Positions 15,064-22,395 of a DNA stretch of 64,000 nt are shown in pieces. Source of the DNA: JBIQJD01 sp044507695 (GTDB lineage: Bacteria; Bacteroidota; Ignavibacteria; Ignavibacteriales; Ignavibacteriaceae); contig JBIQJD010000002.1 of NCBI GenBank assembly GCA_044507695.1, forward strand, positions 62,001 to 126,000, in the 5' to 3' direction. Made by a program: the position numbers and the translations under genes. Each line of letters starts with the position of its first letter. Positions within the stretch are counted from its first letter, which is position 1. The notes under the pieces were generated by a model that saw only the letters and a list, made by a program, of their open reading frames with translations, did not search any database and had not been told where the DNA came from.

Positions 15064-15704
15064 TTAAGAGTTTCCTCAATCTCTTTTGTTGATAAAACTT
15101 CACGCATCTCCCGCGCGGCATCTTTGAGCACCTTCAGCATTTCTGGTTTTGTTTTACAGGCATATACTTTATTTATCTTCTTTCCCGGGAATGAATCAAT
15201 TGTATTGCCGAAGCGCGCGAACAGATCGAGCAGAAGATCAAGAAATAATTTTTTGGGAATGAGTTCCTTCAGCTTCTCAAGTTTCTCCAGCTCCCGGAGA
15301 TCCGCCGTTATGGTGCTCAATCTTGCTTTTGCTTCAGTGCTGTTTTCACCGCCGGCTTTTGCTTCTTTAATCAATTCATCCTTATAGTTCAGGTACGCAT
15401 GAAGAAAATTCAGCCGGTTGTACCTGCCGTGGCCTTCCCTGGGAAAGTTCTTTTCAGCAACAAGTTTATTCACGTACCTCTCGGTTTTGTTTATCATCAG
15501 CGCCATATCTTTAACGGTTCCGTACTCCATTTCATCTCTTAATTTTTGGATGTACCAATGCACGCATTCAATCGCGTTGAATTTATTGTGTCCCTCTTTA
15601 GGCATTCCCGCACGTACAAAACGTTTAACATCAGTCTCAGTAACTTTAAGGAATGCAGCAACCTGCTTTGAGTTTGCGTATTTCTGCTGTTGTTCATTGG
15701 GCAT
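15060..15704 (-). CDS. terminase small subunit, Nu1-like
   Basis: 214 residues with two winged-helix/MerR-like DNA-binding modules in tandem: 'NSKQVAAFLKVTETDVKRFVRAGMPKEG' (about 11-38) and 'TVKDMALMINKTERYVNKLVAEKNFPREG' (about 63-91), each ending in the G-x-G/KF wing. The rest is a coiled 'TADLRELEKLEKLKELIPKKLFLDL' helix and a C-terminal helix that would contact the large subunit. This matches lambda gpNu1 in domain order, and it lies upstream of the gpA-like gene. Binds cos DNA and starts packaging. Confidence 0.75.
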   Translation of the reverse strand: MPNEQQQKYANSKQVAAFLKVTETDVKRFVRAGMPKEGHNKFNAIECVHWYIQKLRDEMEYGTVKDMALMINKTERYVNKLVAEKNFPREGHGRYNRLNFLHAYLNYKDELIKEAKAGGENSTEAKARLSTITADLRELEKLEKLKELIPKKLFLDLLLDLFARFGNTIDSFPGKKINKVYACKTKPEMLKVLKDAAREMREVLSTKEIEETLK

Positions 15705-15729
15705 TTGTTTTTATTGCAAGATTCCCGGT

Positions 15730-15957
15730 TCAATGATTAACATTTTTATATTCTTTATTCCGGAATTGTTTTGCAGCCGGGCAATCGGCAAAATGAGATA
15801 CATGTTTCTCCGGATCAAACAATCTCTGCAGATCATTAACCAGATCATTCTTTTCTGTAAGGGAAAGAGATTCACCGTTAACAGGAATGTACTTCCGGTT
15901 CTTAGTTTTTAAGAACCAGATCTCTTTGCCGCAGGCTTTGCAGTTAGTTAGTTTCAT
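15730..15957 (-). CDS. zinc-finger-like small protein
   Basis: 75 residues. C7-x-x-C10 in 'TNCKACGKEIW' and a distal His55/His-Cys pair ('HVSHFADCPAAKQF') give a C2HC-like metal site. 'KYIPVNGESL' in between is shared with the second small zinc protein at 20282-20527 ('WIAVDRESI'), so the two are paralogues. Common in phage early regions; role unknown. Lies 26 bp before the Nu1-like gene. Confidence 0.6.
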   Translation of the reverse strand: MKLTNCKACGKEIWFLKTKNRKYIPVNGESLSLTEKNDLVNDLQRLFDPEKHVSHFADCPAAKQFRNKEYKNVNH

Positions 15958-16019
15958 AAATTTTTATTGCTATTGATATTTCTAAAAAGTATTTTCGCCC
16001 CATCTATACGGGGGTGTAA

Positions 16020-16340
16020 ATGATATACGTTCTTTGCACAAGTAAAGTTCTTGAGTTGGATATTAAAAATATTCTTAAGCATGCTAATCTTCCCTGTACA
16101 CAGCTTTCATCTAATCTCTCGGTCTGGCATCCTGAACCGGATGATATATTAATAATATCCCACAGCATTGTTAGTAAAAATAATTTCTTCAAATCCATCT
16201 CAGATGCACCTGTAATTGTAATATGTTCATTGAGCTACAAATCCTTTCTTGAAGAAAATTATTTACCAAACTTTCATTACCTGAGTATGCCCATTGATAG
16301 GCAGGAACTTCTGGAAATTATCAACTCACTACCCAAATAG
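16020..16340 (+). CDS. stand-alone receiver-like (REC) protein
   Basis: 106 residues encoded against the surrounding leftward genes and convergent with the CmoA-like gene. It follows the receiver-domain strand/helix order: 'MIYVLCTSKVLELDIKNILK', 'PDDILIISHSI', 'APVIVICSLSYKSFLEEN', 'YLSMPIDRQELLEIINSL', the last being the KPh...L segment with Lys replaced by Met-Pro. The phospho-accepting Asp region is D-D-I-L-I-I-S, without the usual Asp-x-x-Met context, so it may be a pseudo-receiver. Preceded by GGGGGTG as ribosome binding site. Accessory gene, function unknown. Confidence 0.5.
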   Translation: MIYVLCTSKVLELDIKNILKHANLPCTQLSSNLSVWHPEPDDILIISHSIVSKNNFFKSISDAPVIVICSLSYKSFLEENYLPNFHYLSMPIDRQELLEIINSLPK

Positions 16341-16353
16341 AGTTTCATCTGTT

Positions 16354-17070
16354 TCATTTTATTGCTATCCATCCTGCGAAATTCATCCAGCGCCAGAAGC
16401 AATCCACATACTTAAAGCCTGCTTCATGCAAAAGCATTTCATTCCACTTTGTAGTCAGCGGGACCAGCACACCTTCAAGGCTCAATGATTTTCTTTCAAT
16501 ACTTTCCGGGGAGTATCCGCTGTTTTCTTTTTTCCGGTGGTATATATCAATCATCATTTCATCAATCCTGGCCGTGTTACCTATTACTTTTTCAACAAGT
16601 ATTAAAGCACCGCCGGGAGTTAATGAGTTGTAACATTTCTCTAAAACGTTCTGCCTGTAGTTTATCGGGATGAACATGAGTGTAAGCACTGAAAGAATTA
16701 CTGAAGCTTCACAATGCGGAAAATCTTTCCGGAGATCCATCGGATGAATATTTACAATGCCGGTGTTGATGTATCCCTGGAACTTCTGCCGGCATACTTC
16801 AAGCATCGGTTCGGATTTTTCCACCAGGACAAACCTGTTATGAGCACCAAACTTTTTTACAAGCGGTTCAACGGCATTGCCCCTGGATGCGCCAAGATCA
16901 ACAATATCCGTTTTGTACTGAACGTATTTACATGCAAGATCAGTAACAGCCATCCGCATAATATCATATTGTGGAATGGATCTCTGCAGCATGTCATCAA
17001 AAGCAGAAGTAACTTCGCCGTCAAACTCCCACTTTTCTTTCGGTATTACTTTGTCCTGTATTTGTTCCAT
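16354..17070 (-). CDS. CmoA-like class I SAM-dependent methyltransferase / carboxy-SAM synthase homologue
   Basis: 238 residues, similar along the length to CmoA (carboxy-SAM synthase of tRNA wobble uridine modification). Motif I is D58-L-G-A-S-R-G64, Glu84 is the ribose-binding acid, Asp112 follows, then 'SLTPGGALILVEKVIGNTARIDEM', 'IYHRKKENSGYSPESIERKSLSLEGV' and the C-terminal 'AGFKYVDCFWRWMNFAGWIAIK', all in CmoA order. The carboxylate-binding Arg199 of E. coli CmoA falls near Arg193-Lys194, with alignment uncertain by one to two residues, so carboxy-SAM production is possible but not proven. The start overlaps the HAD-like gene by 25 bp. Confidence 0.75.
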   Translation of the reverse strand: MEQIQDKVIPKEKWEFDGEVTSAFDDMLQRSIPQYDIMRMAVTDLACKYVQYKTDIVDLGASRGNAVEPLVKKFGAHNRFVLVEKSEPMLEVCRQKFQGYINTGIVNIHPMDLRKDFPHCEASVILSVLTLMFIPINYRQNVLEKCYNSLTPGGALILVEKVIGNTARIDEMMIDIYHRKKENSGYSPESIERKSLSLEGVLVPLTTKWNEMLLHEAGFKYVDCFWRWMNFAGWIAIK

Positions 17071-17480
17071 GTATCTTCCTTCAGATTAATAAATTCTTGA
17101 TAGCTCCATGCAGGTATGGAATGAGTCCGGTACATATTTCTTGTACGCGGATTGCTTTCCACGGCCAGCAGATCTTTCAGTGGATATTTTTCAAGTATGT
17201 ATTTTTTAAGAATAAGCTGTTTGAACTGCGGCGGCGGTAACTTTGTATAATTGAAATAAAAATTTGTTGGCAGCCAACCGGTTTTTCCGTAAATACTGTT
17301 GAGTGTTTGTTCCTGGTGAATCTTAGGACGAGCTGTAATCAGTATTATAATATTTCCCTGGATCTTCTCAATCAAATCATGTCTATAAGTTTCATTCAGT
17401 ATCTGATTTGTAAAGGGAGAAATTTTCTGCTCCGAATTCGCAACGAGTGTATAGTTCAGGTCCAGCAGTATAATCATCAT
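17046..17480 (-). CDS. HAD-superfamily-like protein with altered motif I
   Basis: 144 residues. Motif I is D7-L-N9-Y-T instead of DxDxT, so the nucleophile Asp remains but the acid/base Asp is Asn. Motif II is 'ILITARP' (Thr49), a Lys92-Lys93 pair sits where motif III is expected, and 'LAVESNPRTRNMYRTHSIPAW' (Glu108) corresponds to motif IV. Size fits small nucleotidase or polynucleotide-phosphatase-like HADs. Loss of the second Asp suggests weak or changed phosphatase chemistry. Coupled to the ParB-methyltransferase gene (4-bp overlap) and the CmoA-like gene (25-bp overlap). Confidence 0.65.
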   Translation of the reverse strand: MMIILLDLNYTLVANSEQKISPFTNQILNETYRHDLIEKIQGNIIILITARPKIHQEQTLNSIYGKTGWLPTNFYFNYTKLPPPQFKQLILKKYILEKYPLKDLLAVESNPRTRNMYRTHSIPAWSYQEFINLKEDTWNKYRTK

Positions 17481-18973
17481 AAGGTATACCCCAGCCGTTT
17501 TTCAAATGCATCAATAGCTTTATCAACTAATCCCATTCTTGAACCATCAGGGTAGGGGAGATCAAACTCGAATTCAATTGCTTTTCTTAGTGCATCCCTG
17601 TTGATAACCGGAGTAGCGGCAAGCCCGGCAATGCTGTCACCTGCAGGTTTAACTCCAATATTCTCAAATCCATAACCAAACAATTCTTTTATTTCATCCG
17701 TTGTGTGATACTTCTGCACTTTTGGTTTATCACTGAATCCGCCGAGAATAATTCCAGGTTCATAATCCAGTCTGAAGCGGATCTGTTTGGATTCAGAAGC
17801 GTTAAGAAAATCTCTTTCAATGCTTTGATGGCACTTATGATTTACATTCATCGCCCAGATGAACACTCTTGTTTTTTCGGTACAGCATGCGGCAAGCAGA
17901 TGAACCAAATGAATGCGGTCCTGCAGAAAAGGTACAGAGTTTAAAACAGAAGAAATGAAAATGCTGTTCCACTCAAATTTATTTCTAACTCGGTGAAGAA
18001 ATTCCAATGAGAGTTTCTTGCTTTCTTCGATATCAATCTCATTTGTCCCGGCTTTAATTCTATATGGTTCAAATGGAGTAACATCAACGCCAATGCTTCT
18101 TAAAATTTTTGTATCGGTAAGATGTCCGGCTCCAAAATCCAGAACCTTTGTCCCGTAGTAGATCTTCCATTTCTTAACCGTAGCCGGCTGGCTGAAGTTA
18201 AATGATTTTGTTGTTTGATATCCGAACCCGGCAACATAGAAACCAACGCCAAGTCCCGGCCGGTTCGTGTACGCCCTGCGGAAAGAATTGTACCTGAGAA
18301 GATCTTCATACTTATTGTGGATATCAAAATCCATAGTAAGGTAATTGAGCATTGATTCAGCAAAAGCAGCTTCACCATCAGAAAGAATAATTACCGGTAC
18401 AGTTTGTACTTTCTTTTCTGCAAGTAATTGAACACGGCCAATTCCGTTTACTACTTTAAGATCGGAAGTACAAACAACCGGCATAATGATTTTATATTTA
18501 TAAAGAGATGCAGCAACATTCCGCGCGTACCTGTTCCAGCGTCCCTGGTTTGCATCAGTCAATGATTTAATCTGAACTTCAACCGGGTTAAGGCAGGGAA
18601 AATTCTTTTTGTCTTCAAGATTGATTGCAAGATCTTCAACATTTTTTTGAGAAAGCTTTTCTGTTACAGTTTTAGAAGTATCATCCCTGTGAAAATCATT
18701 TGTTGCACGGTTGAATAATATGTTGAGCGCTTTTCTTTTTTCCAGATCCATCACCGGTAGATACTGTACCGGCAGAAGCTTCAGTCCCATCCGCTTTGCA
18801 ACATAATGCCGCTGGTGCCCGGAGATGATTTCTCCGTTTTCATCTGCATAAATCGGCAGAAGGAAACCAAGCTTCCTGAGTGATAATTCTATCAGCTGCA
18901 GCCGCTGCTTATCAGCTTTCCGCGGATTGTATGTACTCGGCTTCAGTTTATTTATTTCAACAAGTTTGATCAA
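17477..18973 (-). CDS. ParB-ParB-methyltransferase fusion protein
   Basis: 498 residues. Residues 1-85 are a ParB-N/Srx-like domain (LKPSTYNPRKAD, then E-I-I-S-G-H53-Q-R55). Residues ~125-215 look like a second, degenerate copy ('VVCTSDLKVVNGIGRVQLLAEK', R180). From ~270 a class I methyltransferase begins: 'KVLDFGAGHLTDTKIL' (D279-F-G-A-G283) and Glu302 in 'VTPFEPYR', then 'SIFISSVLNSVPFLQDR' at the motif IV position. No NPPY/DPPY is seen, so a DNA N6-adenine or N4-cytosine target is not indicated. Coupled by 4-bp overlaps to the upstream ParB and downstream HAD-like genes. Confidence 0.7.
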   Translation of the reverse strand: MIKLVEINKLKPSTYNPRKADKQRLQLIELSLRKLGFLLPIYADENGEIISGHQRHYVAKRMGLKLLPVQYLPVMDLEKRKALNILFNRATNDFHRDDTSKTVTEKLSQKNVEDLAINLEDKKNFPCLNPVEVQIKSLTDANQGRWNRYARNVAASLYKYKIIMPVVCTSDLKVVNGIGRVQLLAEKKVQTVPVIILSDGEAAFAESMLNYLTMDFDIHNKYEDLLRYNSFRRAYTNRPGLGVGFYVAGFGYQTTKSFNFSQPATVKKWKIYYGTKVLDFGAGHLTDTKILRSIGVDVTPFEPYRIKAGTNEIDIEESKKLSLEFLHRVRNKFEWNSIFISSVLNSVPFLQDRIHLVHLLAACCTEKTRVFIWAMNVNHKCHQSIERDFLNASESKQIRFRLDYEPGIILGGFSDKPKVQKYHTTDEIKELFGYGFENIGVKPAGDSIAGLAATPVINRDALRKAIEFEFDLPYPDGSRMGLVDKAIDAFEKRLGYTL

Positions 18974-19626
18974 TTTATTCTTAACCTCTTTTTAATTTCT
19001 TTAGCAACACTTGATTTATCAAAACCAACTTTACCTTTGAGATCATCAATCCAATTCAGATAAATATCTCTTTCCAGCAGGATCCTGTATTCACCAATTA
19101 TTATGTACACGTCACTCATGTTTTTAGCGGTCTCAACAATGTTCAGATCTTTGCTTTCCTTAAAATCATCATCCGGATTAATTTTGAGCAGCTCTAAGTC
19201 TAACCCGGAGAAATCTGTTTCCGCTTCAATGTCTTCCAATACCAGGGAATTCAATTCAAGAAATTCTTTCAGTCCGTGTTCTGTCATATCGGCGTACTTG
19301 CTGCTGTACAACAGAACAAGCTTTGCGGCTTCCTTTTTATTCTTGCAGTCAATAATTACTGCAGGCAGTTTAACAGGAATCTTAACACCCTCGGCTTCCA
19401 GCTCCTGCATTGCTTTCTGCCGGTGATGTCCATCCAGTATCCACATTTTGTTTTTACCATCCACCCATATATTAAACGGCTGAATAAAATTATTGTTAGA
19501 AAGTGAGTTCTTTAATTTTTCAAAATTCTCCGGAGATAATTCTTTAAGATTATCATTCTGCAGCCATGTACATTCCCGCCATTTTACAAGCTTCTGAGCC
19601 TTTATCCGGTTTTTGATTTCCTTCAT
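18970..19626 (-). CDS. ParB-N domain protein of phage modification type
   Basis: 218 residues. 'LSPENFEKLKNSLSNNNFIQPFNIW' and 'MWILDGHHRQKAMQELEAEG' carry the ParB/Spo0J/SerK G-H-H-R catalytic or nucleotide-binding motif (H67-H68-R69 region). Residues 95-140 ('KKEAAKLVLLYSSKYADMTEHGLKEFL') resemble the helix found after ParB domains that accompany phage DNA methyltransferases. No HTH partition domain is present. It heads the overlapping cassette, after a 117-bp gap with a palindrome at 19668-19682. Confidence 0.75.
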   Translation of the reverse strand: MKEIKNRIKAQKLVKWRECTWLQNDNLKELSPENFEKLKNSLSNNNFIQPFNIWVDGKNKMWILDGHHRQKAMQELEAEGVKIPVKLPAVIIDCKNKKEAAKLVLLYSSKYADMTEHGLKEFLELNSLVLEDIEAETDFSGLDLELLKINPDDDFKESKDLNIVETAKNMSDVYIIIGEYRILLERDIYLNWIDDLKGKVGFDKSSVAKEIKKRLRIN

Positions 19627-19667
19627 TTTTATTCCAGGTTAAATTTTAAAAAGAATAGAACTGCAAA

Positions 19668-19682
19668 TTTTGAACTTCAAAA
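19668..19682. promoter_or_regulatory. palindrome before the ParB/methyltransferase cassette
   Basis: TTTTGAA-C-TTCAAAA, a perfect 7-bp dyad around one base, in the only sizeable gap (117 bp) between the gpZ-like gene and the cassette. It has the form of an operator; the binding protein is unknown. Confidence 0.4.
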
Positions 19683-19742
19683 GTTGACAGATTTTGCGGT
19701 CGAGTCGTACCCGTAATTTTATAATCCAGGAAGGACCCATTG

Positions 19743-20282
19743 CTATACAAGCCCCATTCGGTATTTAAGTTCATGTTGAAGATTCTTTTCATATTGTGCT
19801 TTAAATTCTTTCTCTAATTCATCAATTGGTTTACGTGGTTCATCTTTTGGGTATAAAAGCTGCTGAGCACTCGGGCCGTATAATTCTTTAATTGGTAATC
19901 TTTGTTCACCTGCTCTGATCATAACTGCAGTATGACCTGAAGGCATAGTTGCAATGAATGCTTTACGCTTTTTATCCTTCGATTGATAAACTTTTCTTTT
20001 ACCTTTTTGTACAGCCGCAGAAACACCTTTACTCTTTGATTGCCTGGCGCCGAATTCATACAATCCAATTGGCCGGTTATTTATTACCAGTTGAACATAC
20101 GGTTTACTCTTTGTTGCTCTTATTATTCTTGTCTGTTGATTGAGTTCTTTAGCTTTGATGTTATACTTCTGCCTGATAAATCTTATAGTTCTGCTTAATG
20201 CAGATCTGGCTGCACGATTAAGAGCTGTTATATTTGCACGCTCAATTGTATCACCAAGTTTTTTGAAAGAGAACTTATCCAT
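19743..20282 (-). CDS. minor tail protein, lambda gpZ-like
   Basis: 179 residues from the ATG at 20282-20280 (a TTG precedes it). Family features of the Minor_tail_Z/gpZ proteins: 'ALNRAARSALSRTIRFIRQKYNIKAKEL', 'PIGLYEFGARQSKSKGVSAAVQKG', then 'AFIATMPSGHTAVMIRAGEQRLPIKELYGPS'. In lambda gpZ is needed for tail completion and DNA injection. Here it is placed upstream of the ParB cassette and the terminase, far from the tail genes. Start and upstream stop overlap (TGATG). Confidence 0.75.
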   Translation of the reverse strand: MDKFSFKKLGDTIERANITALNRAARSALSRTIRFIRQKYNIKAKELNQQTRIIRATKSKPYVQLVINNRPIGLYEFGARQSKSKGVSAAVQKGKRKVYQSKDKKRKAFIATMPSGHTAVMIRAGEQRLPIKELYGPSAQQLLYPKDEPRKPIDELEKEFKAQYEKNLQHELKYRMGLV

Positions 20283-20527
20283 CAATACCTCACAAACAGA
20301 TAAGGATTTTTATCCACTTTCTTTTTAGGTGCACCAGGGCAGCTATGCTTCCTCATATCAAGAGCACTATATCTGATACACTCTTTCGGTATTCCCATCA
20401 TTAAACTTCTTCTTTCCTCTATTGGAATTGATTCACGATCTACTGCAATCCAGTTACCCTTTACATTAAACCAAACGATCTCCCGGGTACAGTACTTACA
20501 GTTGCTCCAGTATTTTGTTTTGCTCAT
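20282..20527 (-). CDS. zinc-finger-like small protein, paralogue of the 15730 gene
   Basis: 81 residues. C10-x-x-C13 in 'SNCKYCTREIVW' and a distal His61-x-Cys63 ('MRKHSCPGAP') form a probable zinc site. Similar layout and a shared 'W/YIxVxxES' middle with the protein at 15730-15957. Basic C-terminus (KKKVDKNPY). Overlaps the ASCH gene by 32 bp and is coupled to the gpZ-like gene. Role unknown, likely nucleic-acid binding. Confidence 0.6.
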   Translation of the reverse strand: MSKTKYWSNCKYCTREIVWFNVKGNWIAVDRESIPIEERRSLMMGIPKECIRYSALDMRKHSCPGAPKKKVDKNPYLFVRY

Positions 20528-20948
20528 TGTTATCTCCTATCATTAATTCATTGATGTTGATAGGGATCCTTAAATCGAATATTCCCAATTCACCTTTAAC
20601 CGGATAAGGCTTTAGCTTCCGGATATTTCTTAATAAGAAACTGTGTGCTCTCATGTACACTTCACACATTGCTGCTTCTTCATCTTCCAGTTTCATTTTT
20701 CTACAGTCGTACAATTCAGCAAGGCATAATGTCACTCCAACCGGATCCGCTTTTATTTCATGATTGAAGTGGTTGAATAAATCTTCTTTAAAAAATTTCA
20801 ATGCATGTACATCAATTGATTTTGAAGCACATATAACTAAATCTCCACGGAACTCAGTATTCCACTTCCTGGTTTCAATAGTTTTTAATCCTTCACGGAT
20901 GAAGTTTCCCCACGGTTGTTTTAGTGATAAAGCTTTATAGCTAAACAT
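20496..20948 (-). CDS. ASCH-domain protein
   Basis: 150 residues. 'ALSLKQPWGNFIREGLKTIETRKWNT' and 'FRGDLVICASKSID' are the ASCH signature (the G-x-K-x-x-E-x-R segment lies at the putative RNA-binding cleft). ASCH proteins bind RNA or modified nucleosides (PUA/EVE relatives; some hydrolyse N4-acetylcytidine). Phage versions are common, with unclear roles; one option is reading or removal of modified bases. C-terminal strands 'KPYPVKGELGIFDL' close the barrel. The start is joined to a small upstream gene as TAATG. Confidence 0.85.
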   Translation of the reverse strand: MFSYKALSLKQPWGNFIREGLKTIETRKWNTEFRGDLVICASKSIDVHALKFFKEDLFNHFNHEIKADPVGVTLCLAELYDCRKMKLEDEEAAMCEVYMRAHSFLLRNIRKLKPYPVKGELGIFDLRIPININELMIGDNNEQNKILEQL

Positions 20949-21106
20949 TACTTCCTCTTACTCTTTAATTCTTTTGATACCCTGTTATGCTGAAACCACA
21001 ATTCTTCCAGAACGATTTTGAATGATTCACTATGTGCCCGGTTTACTTTCATAAGTTTTCTAACTGTCTCAATCGCGGTTTCAATATCTGTTAAGATGTA
21101 GTTCAT
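20948..21106 (-). CDS. 52-residue helical phage protein
   Basis: ATG at 21106-21104, TAA at 20950-20948. Its start overlaps the TGA of the initiator-like gene (ATGA) and its stop overlaps the ASCH start (TAATG), which supports it as a real, coupled gene. The product (begins MNYILTDIETAIETVRKLMK, ends KELKSKRK) is all-helical and basic at its end. Function unknown. Confidence 0.6.
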   Translation of the reverse strand: MNYILTDIETAIETVRKLMKVNRAHSESFKIVLEELWFQHNRVSKELKSKRK

Positions 21107-22217
21107 CTTGCCGCTTGCTTTTTCAATTCTTCATTGAATTCACGTTCAATATTTTTCCGGCGCTGCGATTTACCTTCAGCATTTTCATGCTCAGCTTTAT
21201 CATCAAACATTTTGAAGCTTTGAAACAGGCTGCCATCCTTATCCGGATTATAACTGCGGGTATGTACCGGTGGGGAAATCGTTTCCCGCTTTTTCCTGGC
21301 AGCTTCTTCTTTCGCTTTTTCTGTGTGATAATCCTGGATCTTCCAATCAATCCGGCGAAGCAATTCAAACGTTGTACATTTTTTTGGACCTTCCTGTACG
21401 CATCGTTCAAATGCCCGTTTAACAAGCTCCAGCCGCTTATGAGCCTCTATACCTTCAGCTTCATCAATTTTTTTCAAAACCGGACGGATCTCTGCAATCT
21501 CATGCGGATTAGGTTTGTTGAAATAATGCCTGTAAAACTGTTTTACCTGCTCCAGGGTATCTGCGGGCGGCGGTGGTGCTCCACTGCTACTTGTATTATT
21601 CACTGTAATATTATTTTTAATATTAATGTCTTTAGAATTTTCTAAAGAGCTATTTTGATTTTCCCGAAGACCCTCTTTAGATTTTTCTAAAGAGNNNNNN
21701 NNNNNNNNNNNNNNNNNNNNNNNNNNNNNNNNNNNNNNNNNNNNNNNNNNNNNNNNNNNNNNNNNNNNNNNNNNNNNNNNNNNNNNNNNNNNNNTTCTAA
21801 AGAGCTATTTTGATTTTCCCGAAGACCCTCTTTAGATTTTTCTAAAGAGCTATTTTGATTTTCCCGAAGACCCTCTTTAGATTTTTCTAAAGAGGGGGTA
21901 TCTTCAGCAAATTCCAATTCAGGTACAGGATTTTTGAACTGCAGATAAATTTTCCTGGCATAACCTTCAGCTTTGCCGGGATCTACTTTAAGAAATCCCT
22001 CAGATTCGAGCGCTTTTATCCACAGCGAAACAGTGCTTTTGCTAACCTCATACAATTCAGCAAAGTATTGATTGGTGGCCCAGCAGTAACCTTGCTGATT
22101 GCATAAGGCTGATATTTCTGCATACAATAGTTTTGCATTTGCAGGTACATTTTTATTGTACCTTACATCAGCCGGTATTATTGCATAGTATGATTTTTTA
22201 CCTTCCATCTTCTCCAT
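21103..22217 (-). CDS. phage replication-initiator-like HTH protein, interrupted by assembly gap
   Basis: The N-terminal part (22217 to gap) is a winged-helix domain of the phage replication type: 'IPADVRYNKNVPANAKLLYAEI', 'TNQYFAELYEVSKSTVSLWIKALESEGFL'. It is followed by repeats of the 15-residue unit LEKSKEGLRENQNSS. After the N gap the same repeat continues in frame as LENSKDINIKNNITVNN, then a Pro-rich and charged C-terminal half. A GTG at 21603 would be an artificial start: the two pieces are one gene. The frame is restored if the true gap is 35+45k bp. The C-terminal half may bind helicase or primosome partners (inference). Confidence 0.7.
21640..21894. repeat. 45-bp tandem repeat within the initiator gene (iteron / origin candidate)
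   Basis: Units start at 21640, 21685, 21795, 21840 and 21885 with TTCTAAAGAG; the period is 45 bp, coding for 15 residues. Each junction holds CTCTTTAGA-TTT-TCTAAAGAG, a perfect 9-bp hairpin. In lambdoid phages the origin consists of iterons within the initiator (O) gene, between DNA-binding and partner-binding domains, which is exactly the position here. The repeat probably also caused the assembly gap. Confidence 0.65.
21695..21794. other. assembly gap (100 N)
   Basis: Exactly 100 unknown bases, a placeholder length. Both borders are inside the 45-bp repeat, so the missing part should be additional repeat units: 35 nt to complete the current unit plus a whole number of 45-bp units. Confidence 0.95.
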
Positions 22218-22395
22218 CAGCTTTGCAGTACTTTATAACGGATCTTGTTTTAAGAAGATTCTTATCCATTAAATGCAGGATGATCTTATCGGCAGCAATA
22301 TCACTGTTCTTAATTACTGTTCGTTTATTCTTTGCGGAAACCACTTCAATTTCCTGTTGAATTATAGCTTCCAGTTCACGAAATATTCTGTGCAT
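22198..22395 (-). CDS. small protein between ParB and initiator genes
   Basis: 65 residues, helical, basic: 'MHRIFRELEAIIQQEIE', then 'SDIAADKIILHLMDKNLLKT', which could be a small HTH-like unit. It shares its start with the ParB stop (22395) and overlaps the initiator start by 20 bp. No family recognised. Confidence 0.55.
   Translation of the reverse strand: MHRIFRELEAIIQQEIEVVSAKNKRTVIKNSDIAADKIILHLMDKNLLKTRSVIKYCKADGEDGR

Noticed and set aside
21103..21603. Separate gene starting with GTG at 21603
   Set aside because: The frame runs upstream into the same 15-residue repeat as the initiator gene; the apparent start is caused by the assembly gap.
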